Source: Cyanobacteria bacterium REEB67
GTDB lineage: Bacteria; Cyanobacteriota; Vampirovibrionia; Obscuribacterales; Obscuribacteraceae
Assembly (NCBI GenBank): GCA_018971775.1
Contig: JAGXAB010000016.1
Span: 1 to 64,000, forward strand
Direction: 5' to 3'
DNA length: 64,000 nucleotides
Positions within the stretch are counted from its first letter, which is position 1, and every line of letters starts with the position of its first letter. The position numbers and the translations under genes are program-made. Below, one piece after another: positions 16,140 to 25,600 of the stretch. The notes under the pieces were generated by a model, which was given only the letters and a program-made list of their open reading frames with translations, did not search any database and was not told the DNA's origin.

Positions 16140-16631
16140 GTGAAAAGTATGAAATCAATGCACAATAGGCGCGCGCAATCTCTGGTTGAGGTGACCGCTG
16201 GCATTGCTATTCTCTTGCCTGTACTTCTGGTGCTCTTCGATCTGAGCATGTTATTTCTGGCCGTTCAAGCCAATGAATCAATCTGTCGCAACGCCGCTCG
16301 CGCTGCCGCTGCCGGAGATCCTCTCGATGCGACCGTGCGCGCTCAGGCGGTCGTTAATGCTGCCAATCTTAGCTCAGGTGGGGCTCTGATTTCCCATTTT
16401 TGGCTGGTTCTACCGATTGCCGTCGTTGTCACCGATCGTCCGACCAGCCAGGAAGATCCGCTCACGGGTCGTGAGAGCAATCCCGGCGGCCCTGTCACCG
16501 GCACAGTCGCTGTCTCCACCGAAGTAGATGTCCGGCCTTTTGTTGTTTATCGCCTGTGGGGCGGCAAACTGCCGATGAAATTCAGAGCCAGGCATATTTT
16601 TCCCATCAGTTTCACTCAACCGACCCTTTAG
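16140..16631 (+). CDS. TadE-like pseudopilin-family protein
   Basis: 163 residues from GTG 16140; ATG codons at 16149 and 16158 are equally plausible and no Shine-Dalgarno decides. NRRAQSLVEVTAGIAILLPV followed by LLVLFDLSMLFLAVQANESI is the TadE motif: a Glu five residues into the segment preceding a hydrophobic helix with L-P. The rest (about 110 residues) is beta-rich with a Pro/Gly linker (GRESNPGGPVTGTVAV). It follows the TadG-like gene by 6 bp and is convergent with the giant adhesin, whose stop lies 30 bp away. Confidence 0.75.
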   Translation: MKSMKSMHNRRAQSLVEVTAGIAILLPVLLVLFDLSMLFLAVQANESICRNAARAAAAGDPLDATVRAQAVVNAANLSSGGALISHFWLVLPIAVVVTDRPTSQEDPLTGRESNPGGPVTGTVAVSTEVDVRPFVVYRLWGGKLPMKFRARHIFPISFTQPTL

Positions 16632-16660
16632 GTGAGATCTGTTGCTTGACGCTTGCCGCC

Positions 16661-19600
16661 TCAGATAGAGGCGTTTGCAGTCAGGACCGGTACCGATTTG
16701 CGCAGCTGATAGCGACCGTGCGATCTGGTCAAATTTTCCAGGATTGCCGTCAGCTTAATCATTTGATAGGCCAGCCGTTTATGTACGTCCGACTGCTGCT
16801 GGCGGATTGGTTTCATGAGCACGCTTCTGCTCATAAGAGCAAGCATTGAGACTTCGCACGAGGCCATCGACACTCCATTCCCAAAGGCGCTTCGTTTGAA
16901 ATTTCTTCTGCCAATGCCGTCGTCCAGCATCATGTCGTCTACCTGCAGGCTCCTTGGTGAGACCGTCACTTCCTGGCCGATCATCAGGCTTACGCTCTTC
17001 GTTCCTTCAAGTGAAGCCAGGCGCACGTCTCCGGGGCTGCTGCAGGCGGTCAATCTCAGGTCGTGACCATCGTAGCCGAGAATGAAAGTGGCACCACGTT
17101 TGACCTCCAGTTTGGCCAGAGACGTCAGGATATTCATGTCGTGCAGAGCGTGGACCACCTGATTACCGCCATGCCAGCGCATCGTCACCGGGGTATTAGC
17201 TGGTTTGGCAGCCGACGCCGTCTTGCTGTGCTGTTTCGATTTTGCCTCGCTTTCGAGATTCTCGAATCCCTTCGAGGTCAATAATCTCGATCCTGTATCG
17301 CTGAAGAGGTGGGCAAGTGCGACCTGGGCACCATTAAAGTCATCGTCTATCTCGACTGCCGCTCCAACCAGTGGCGTTGCAGTTTCATAAGAGACCAGGG
17401 TGAAACTATTTGTATTGAAGGTACTGCCATTGAATCTGACTCCGCTCGAGCCCAGGGCGTCAAATACCATTGCTCCGCCGAAGAGATTGAGCTGCGCTGC
17501 GCTTTGCCCGATCGTCGGGGGAATTGATGTCACTGACGGTGAGGAGCCGGCGCTGGTGCTGAGGTCGACCAAACCAGCCGCGGAAGAATTCTGGACAATC
17601 GCACCGGAGGCAGCGGTGAAGCCGACCAGGTTGTTGATCATCGTTTGGCGGCCTAGAGGTTGAGAGCTACCGTCCGGCTGAGGGAAGGTCGGTAGAGCCA
17701 ATACCGTACCTGGTGTCAGGTTGAAGGCTCCGGCAAGTTGAGTGCTGCTGGTCAGACCACTGCCGATTTCGATGCCTCCGCCCCTGGCATCGGTCGCCAT
17801 AGTGCCGACGGCATCGGCGGTAAATGTCGGCGAGGTACCGTAAACACCTGCGCTTGCCAGCATCTTGATATTGCCACCGGCGGCGGTGAATTGACCGTCG
17901 AGCACCAGATTCCCTTTCGAGGCCGTCATTGTTAGATCTCCGCCCACCGTTTGCAGCTGACTGCCGCTATCTATTGTGATATCGCCGGATCTGGAAGTCA
18001 GGCTGAGCGAACCGCTTGTCGATATGTCGGTCGGAGCCAGTATGCCGCTGAAATAGTTGGGACCGGTCGTGCCTAGTGAGATGCTTGTATCAGGCAGACT
18101 GATAGCACCGCTTGACGCTATAGTTACCGCTCCTGCCAGAGGAGAAATTGTCACGTTATTGAAAGTGATTGGGCCGGCTGTTAAGTTGAGGTTGCCGCCT
18201 GGATTGCTGATTGTAATTGCGCCACCATTGTCGGTCAGCGCCCCTGTTGTCGAAAGGTTGAGCGAATCGGCCGTCACCGGTCCGACGACATTTATTGCAT
18301 TTCTGCTCGCTACCTCGACTGTGCCGGCGCTCTGTCCGGAGATATTCAACGCACTCGATGGTGAGACGTAGAGCGGACTGCTCAAGACGTTAAATGTCAG
18401 TGTGCCGAAGTTGGCCGCCGCTGCTTCCTTGATCAGGATGCTGGATGCATTGGCTAGAGTCGGAGCCGCTGTTGCATCAACAATTGAGAGCACTGTTGCA
18501 TTTATTGATTTGAGCGAGATCTGGCCTGGAGCTGTCGAGAAGCTCTTGCCGCCCGATTGAATGTTGACATTGCTGGCAGACAGGCTCCCGGCGCTCTGTA
18601 ATATGCTGCCGGTCGAATCGATAACGATCGTACCGGTATCGCCGGCAGTGCCAGCTGAGAGTTTGCCCGTCAGGCTGATCGTACCGGCAGCGGTCTTTGA
18701 GGTGCCGGTGTTGGCGGCGCCGCTGGCCAGTGAGAGTGTGCCGTTTTTAGCGGCGCTGACCGTGCCGCTGATTTGCAACTTGCCGTCTGTATTGATGCTC
18801 AAGCTGCCGTCACTGGTAAGCTTGCCACTTATCGATAGCACACTATCGTTTTTGCCGTTAATGGCGCTGACGTAGAGGCCTCCCTGGGAAAGCACGGCCG
18901 GTGGGGCGGCGCTAAATTGCAGGGTGCCGGCAATTAAAGCTTTTGATGTTCCGGCGATGTTTACCGCGATTGGATTGACCGCCTGGAAATTTTTCAGATT
19001 GACTGTATAGCCGCTGACGATGTTGAACGCGCTGAGATTTTCCAGAGAGACAGTATTTGCTATCGTAAGCGTTCTGCCGGAAAAGTTGATGCCTGAGTTT
19101 GATATCGTAGACAGATTGGTCAGAGCCGTTTTTACCGAGGCCTGACTCAGGTCCAGGTTGGAAATAGCCTGGACTGTGCCGTTGGAGTTTATCGTCGTAT
19201 TGCTTCCCAGCGATATCGTCGAGGCCGTGGCGCCGTTGAAAACTACGGTGGTGGCATAAGCGCTGTTTTCAGGATTGTTGAGATTGACCGTAGTGCCGGT
19301 GCTGACCAGGCTGCTACCGAAATAAGCGGTCGTGCCCGTGGTCGGTAAAATGGTCGTAGCTGTGCCGTCGATGTTGACTGCTACCTGAGCGGGGATGGTG
19401 CCCTGTGCGACGGAGGTCGGCATCGGTCCGCTGATCAGCGCTACGCCCGTCGTATATTGCAGGCCCGGCGCAGTGCCCTGGTAGTCCCAGACTCTGCCTG
19501 ACCCATTTATAGCGACGTTATTTTCGACTGTGATTGTACCGGCTGTATTGTCATTCTGGACAATAACCGGCCCGCCACTGCCGGTGATATTACCGGCTAT

Positions 19601-22600
19601 GTCGATATTTCCGCTGGACGTACTCTGATTGTGTAGAGTAACGCCTCCAAAGAGTGATTGCACCGCGGCGCCACTGATAACATTGATGTCGGAGGCACTG
19701 GCCAGTTTGAAATCGCCGGCGCTGAGTATTCCCGCAAGAGCGACTGGGCCAGAGCCGGTATTGGCAATATTGACCAGCCCGGCAGAAGGTGTATTGAGCG
19801 TTATGTAGCCGTTATTGGCGAAGACATTGACGGCGAGCGTGCCGCCTGCGCTGCCCAGATCGATCATAAACGGTGTGTAAGTCGATGCCGGTGGTACCGT
19901 GGTGCCGGGTGCAACTGGTGCCAGTGTGCCGATATTTCCGGTCTGGCTCGAGAGGACAATGGCCGCTGCCGTGACAACGTTTGCCGGCGCTGACTGGACG
20001 ATGTCTCCGGCCGCTTGGATGGTGACGCTCGTCGTCGTGGCCGAACCGACGGCTCCTCCCAGGGTGATGCTGTAGCTATCCCTGCCGCTGCTGGTAGAGT
20101 TAGTCAGACTTATCGTGGAGGCATTAATTGCTCCGGTTGTGGCAATCGAGCCGAGGCTGTTTGTGAAGGCGATGCTGGCCAGGCTGGCGGAGGTGCCAAG
20201 ACTCAGTTGCACATTGCCAGCATTGTTGACGGTGACAGCGGTCGTTCCATCTCCCAATACATTCAAGGTGAGCGTATTGGTTGAGGTATTGATGTTTTGA
20301 ATACCGCCGCTGCCGGTATTCAGTGTGACACCGCCGGTTTCTGCCATTAGATAGGGCGTGCTCAACGCCATGGCGTCCGGCATGATTGCCCCGGCCGTAT
20401 TGCTGCCGCCCTGCGAGGCGTCGAGGGTGATGCCGCCCCTGCCGATGATGTTTGCACCGAGGACTATGTTGCCGCCGGTCGAGAGTAGCACCGCACCATT
20501 TGATACTACCGCGCCGACGACGTTTATGTCGCTGGTCGAAGTTACGCTCACTGTCCCCGGTGTGGACGAATCGAGATTTGACGATGCGTTGAGTGTGAGT
20601 GGGTTACCGGAAGCATTTGCGATATACAGGCTGCCACCGGTCATGGTGAAGGTCAGTGCGCCGACTACTGTGCTGAGCGGCGCCTGGGAGGTGCCGAGCG
20701 CTCCCCTGCCTCCGCTTAGTGTTAATGCCCCGGTCGTTATCGTGCCGCCGCCCGAAATCGTCCCCTGGCCCGAGGTCGAAAGGGCGATAGTGCCGCCGGA
20801 AACACCGCTTGTGCTGAGGGGGCCGGCCAGGATAATGCCGGCTGCCGAGGCGATAGAGATGTTGCCGTCTGCCGTGGCGCTGGTCATGGCAATCGTAATG
20901 CCGCTGCCGCCGATTGTCAGAGGTGCGGCGGCGCTATTTGCTTGGGTCAGGCTGATCAGGCCGGCGGCTCCGCCTGTGCTCAGGCCTTGTGCGCTAAGTG
21001 TCAGGGCGCCGCTTGAGGTATTGAGAGTCTGGGCATTGATGACAATGGAGCCGCCGTTACCGGTCACATTTGTCGATGCGGCGCTGTCGGCGGCGAGGGT
21101 CCCGGCTGTGCTGGTCGAGATAACTGCACCTTTTGCCGTAGATGCAAGATCGATGTTGCCGCCGTTGCCGGCAGAGTACGTATTGCTGCTTCCCAGTGCC
21201 GTGACGACAATATTGGTCGGGTTGAAAACGATTCCACCCGTGCCGAGGTTGACTACACCAACCGCACCGCCGTTGGAGCCGACCGCCGAGAGCGTGCCCG
21301 TTACACCATTGGTGGCAGCGGCACCGATATTGAAGGCATTGGCGATCGAATTTGAATTTACCGTGATGGCGATAACGCCGCCCTGTCCAGCAATATTATC
21401 GGTATTGCTGTTGGTGTATTCGGTGCCGCCATCGACATTGAGCCCGCCGCCACTGATCAAGATTGTGCCACTGCTGCCGGTGGCTTTGAGGGTCAGTGTC
21501 CCGCCGTTACCACCGGCGGCAATGGCACTACCGGCCGCTGGTGCGACGGTGAGATTGGCAATCTGGTTATTGATTGAAATACCGCCCGAGCCAGTGTTGA
21601 CAATCGAGATTGTGCCGCCATTGCCGGCTATTCCGCCGGCAACGGCCGATAGCTGGGAGCTGGAGTTTATCTGGAATGGGTTATTGACGGAAGTTTTGGT
21701 GATTATAGAAATCTGGCCGCCGTTGCCTCCGAAATATCCTCCTGCTCCAGTAATCGAGTTTGCATCGTAGGAATTTGCCAGGTGAAAGACGGTGATTTGT
21801 GAACTATTGTCGGTGCTGGATACGTTTTGATACTCCTGCATCGGTACACCGCCTACGGTGCCTGAGATCAAGACCAGCTCATTGGACGCGAAGCTGCCGG
21901 CAAAATTGCTCAGGCCGGTGATTGTGACCGGATTACCCGACGCTGTCGTGGCGTTGCCGCCGTTCGCTGAGTCAATGGTAGTAGAGCCGGCGCCACCGTT
22001 GGCGGCTAGCTGACCGGTGATTGTCACTGGACCATTGGGTGCTTGCAGAGAAATATTGCCACCGGGTCCGCCGTTAACACGAAATTGCGTATCTGACGGA
22101 TTAAAAGCCTGTGCTGTCACGTTAATGGCGCCCGTAGCGACAGTGATACCGCCGGCGCCATTATTTACGACAGTGATATTGCCGCCGTTCCAGCCGGTCG
22201 CGGAGAGCTCGCCATTAGTCAGAGCAAGAGGTGTGGCACCGTTGTTGGCGACGATGGTTATAGTGCCGGCCAGTCCCTGTGAAAATGTTGCGCTTGGAGC
22301 GCTGGCGTTGACGCTCAGATTTGTGTTTATAGTGACCGGACCCTTGGGCGATTCGAGGGCGAGAGTACCGCCGTTGCCGGGCAGATTTGGTGTTGAAGCG
22401 TTCAGGCCGTTGTTATAAGTGAGTAAGGAGATCGACCCTGGCATCACTGTCATGCCGCCGGTGCCAGTGTTTACGACCGTGATCGAGCCGGCATTTCCGT
22501 TGCCGGCATTACCCTGACCACCATCAGCGATCAGAGCCGTTTGCACACCATTGGCCGGGACGTTTGCTCCAGCACCGATCACAAACGGTTTGCTACTGCC

Positions 22601-25600
22601 GCTGTTCAGAGTAATCAGTATGTTGCCGCCGCTGCCGGCGTAGTTGGCACCATTGGCGCCGACGCCAGATCCACTCATACCTCTGACGTCGAGACTGCCG
22701 GCAATCGAGACCGGGCCGGCGGTTGCTCGCAGCGAGATGTTGCCGCCGGTGCCGCCGAAATTGACCAGGTTATTTGGCACGTTTGCGACCGGGTCGGTCG
22801 ATGCCGAGATGCCAGCGGCTGCTATAGAAATGCCTCCGGCCCCGAGATTGGTGACGGAAACCGTTCCGGCCGAGTATCCGTTTGCTTTGAGTGTGCCGCT
22901 GACACCATTGGCGGTGCTACTGGCATTGACTGTAAATGGTGAGCTGCCACCGTTTGCGGTGATCTCTATCGTTCCGCCATTGCCGCCATTGTAGTAAGCT
23001 TGCAGGGTGGCAGTTGCGCCGTCGTAGGTGTTTGCGACTGGGGATACCGTGACCGTATTGGTGGCGAGATTGACGGCCGTCACGGTAAGATTTTCTTGTA
23101 TAGAAACGCCGGTTTTCGTACCTGTCAGCCAGACGTTTTGACCAAGGAAATAGCCCGAAGCATCAGTGACGCTAAAAGATTGCGCGCCGGGAGAGATTGC
23201 GCCGTTCAGGCTCTGGGTGAAGATATTCTGGGCGCCACCACTGACGTCGAGGGGGGCGTTGACCACGACATTGCCGGCCGGTGCATACAGTCTGATCGTG
23301 CCGCCGTCTCCGCCGGAGCTGTGAAATTGTGCATTAGCCGCAAAGGCATTGACGGCGACATTGGCGGTGCCGCCGCTGCTATCGATTCGGATGCCGCCGA
23401 TACCAGTGTTTCCCAGGACGATTGTGCCACCGCTGCCGATATTGTTGGCAATTTGATTGGCTGGTGCAGCAGTCGGTAGAGCCGCTGAGGGGACGTAGCC
23501 ATAGGCCGTAATCGTGCCGATTACACCATTCGTTTGCGCTGTAACCGGACTGCCTACTTCAAATACAGCTTTGCTGTTAGTATCTATTTCTACATAGCCA
23601 CCATTGCCCGGTGGCTGGGCCTGGCCGGCCTGGCCGGCGCTGGCGTCGATACTGCCCAGGCTGAGGACGGCACCGTTCGCCTGCAAGACCAGATGTCCAC
23701 CATTGGCGCCAGGATAATTCGCATCGCCATTTGCAGCCTGCACCTGCAAGTTTGCATTGATACCATCTTTACTGCCGACTGTGATTGCGCCACCAAGGTT
23801 TACTACCGTGATGCTGCCGCCGCTGCCAAACGCCCCAACACTGTTTGGAGTGCCCGGATCGGCCACGTTGCCGTTTGCCACCAGGCGGCCGGCGACACCG
23901 TTGGGGGCTGATGACGATGCTTCTCCTATATTGAAGGCTGTCGCGCTATTGGTCGTTATCGAGATGATGCCCCCGTTGCCACCCGGATTGCCACTGGCGC
24001 CGGTGTACTGACTGGCGGCACCGCTGGCGTTTAGGGTTGCGCTGATATAGACAGATCCCGATTGCGAGCCGCCCGGATCTTTGTTAGCTGCGATCAGCGT
24101 TATATTCGCTCCCGTGCCGGAGCTTGTTATGGGATTGGGCGCGCCCTCGAGTTGCGGCAAATTATTGCTGCCGGCTTGCGGCGCGAGATTGAGGGCAGCC
24201 GGACTGACGTAGATATTGCCGCCGGATTTGACCAGCAATGTGCCGCCATTACCACTGCCGGTATCGCTGGTGGCGGCTATTGTGAAGTTGCCCTGGCCGG
24301 TCGCGAGTGGATCGCCTATATTGACCGAGGCCCCGAGACCGGTACCGGTGGTGGTGATCGAAATGCTCCCGGCATTACCTCCGCTAAAATCTCCGGCATT
24401 GTATCCGTTCGTACCGGATGCCTGTATTGCTACGGCACTGCCCCCGATACCGGGCGTGATATTAAACTGTTTGGCCGTCAGGGCGATCGTACCGCCGTCG
24501 ATGCCTGTGCTTATGACGGAGCCTGGCTGCGAGCTTATCGTGCTGCCGCCCGACAGGTTCATTGTGCCGCCGGCAGACAAGTTAATATAGGATGATGGCA
24601 GATCTACCACTACCGCTCCTAGCGCCGTGGCATAAATAGTATTGGCCTGATTGCTGACTGAACCGAGGGTCAGATTGCCACCGCTTGTCACCGATATCGT
24701 CGTCGTCAACGGCAGATTGCCGATGGCGTAGGCCCCTCCAGCTGCCTTGAGGCTGCCGACTACGGCCGAAGTGGGCAACAGGGTGCCGGCCGAAAAAGCG
24801 CCGCTCTGAGTGATGCTGGTGCCGCCACTGGTCTGCTGTGCAAACTCGTAGGAAAACGGCAGGCTCGATATCGCCTGGCTCGTCGCTATGGTGATATTGC
24901 CACCACCGGCGCTGGCAGTATTTGTGCTGCCGGTGAAGACGGTGCCGGCTGTTTTTATTGCACCGACGCTGATTGCATTGCCGGTCGGCGCCCCGGCGAA
25001 GATTGACACGTTGCCGTCGGTGGCGAAGGCATTGCTTGTATAGTTGCCGCCGGTTTTGATGTTCGCCGAGGAAGCCAAGTTGACTACACCGGTGGTGCCA
25101 CTGCCGCTACTGGCGCCGAGGGCTACGATAGTGACATTGCCGCCCGACGATGCCAGGCTTGTCACCAGAGGTGCTGAGCCGGTGGTGTCGATAAAATTGA
25201 GGGCGTTGAAACTAATATTGCCGCCGCTGCTTGATGGCCCGCTCACGACGAGCGGCACATTTATCCCTTCCGGGCTGCCGGCTACCGACAGTGATAAGGC
25301 CGGTGTCTGGGAATAAGAGAGGGCAGCACCGGCGACGAGAATAACGTCGCCGCCGTAAATGCCGGCACCGCCACCACTGATTACCCCGGCGGGAGACGTG
25401 TTTATGCCCGGGGTGTTGGATTGATTGGAATCGATTAAATTGTTTCCGGCAAATATGGCCACGTTGCCACCGGCAAATCCGGCGACGGAACCACCCGTCG
25501 ATATCAGGCCGCCGATTTGCACCGTGCCGCCCGCTGCTACCGTGACGGGACTGGCGCTGGTATTGATATTTCCATTGAGAACGATGTTGGCCGGTTGGAT

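Noticed and set aside
20358..21770. Long open frame on the plus strand (about 470 codons) inside the adhesin region, plus many shorter ones at 17000-26900
   Set aside because: They are antisense to the Gly/Asn repeat coding frame; their Pro/Ala/Val-rich composition is the mirror of GGN/ACC codons, with no start signal or domain pattern.
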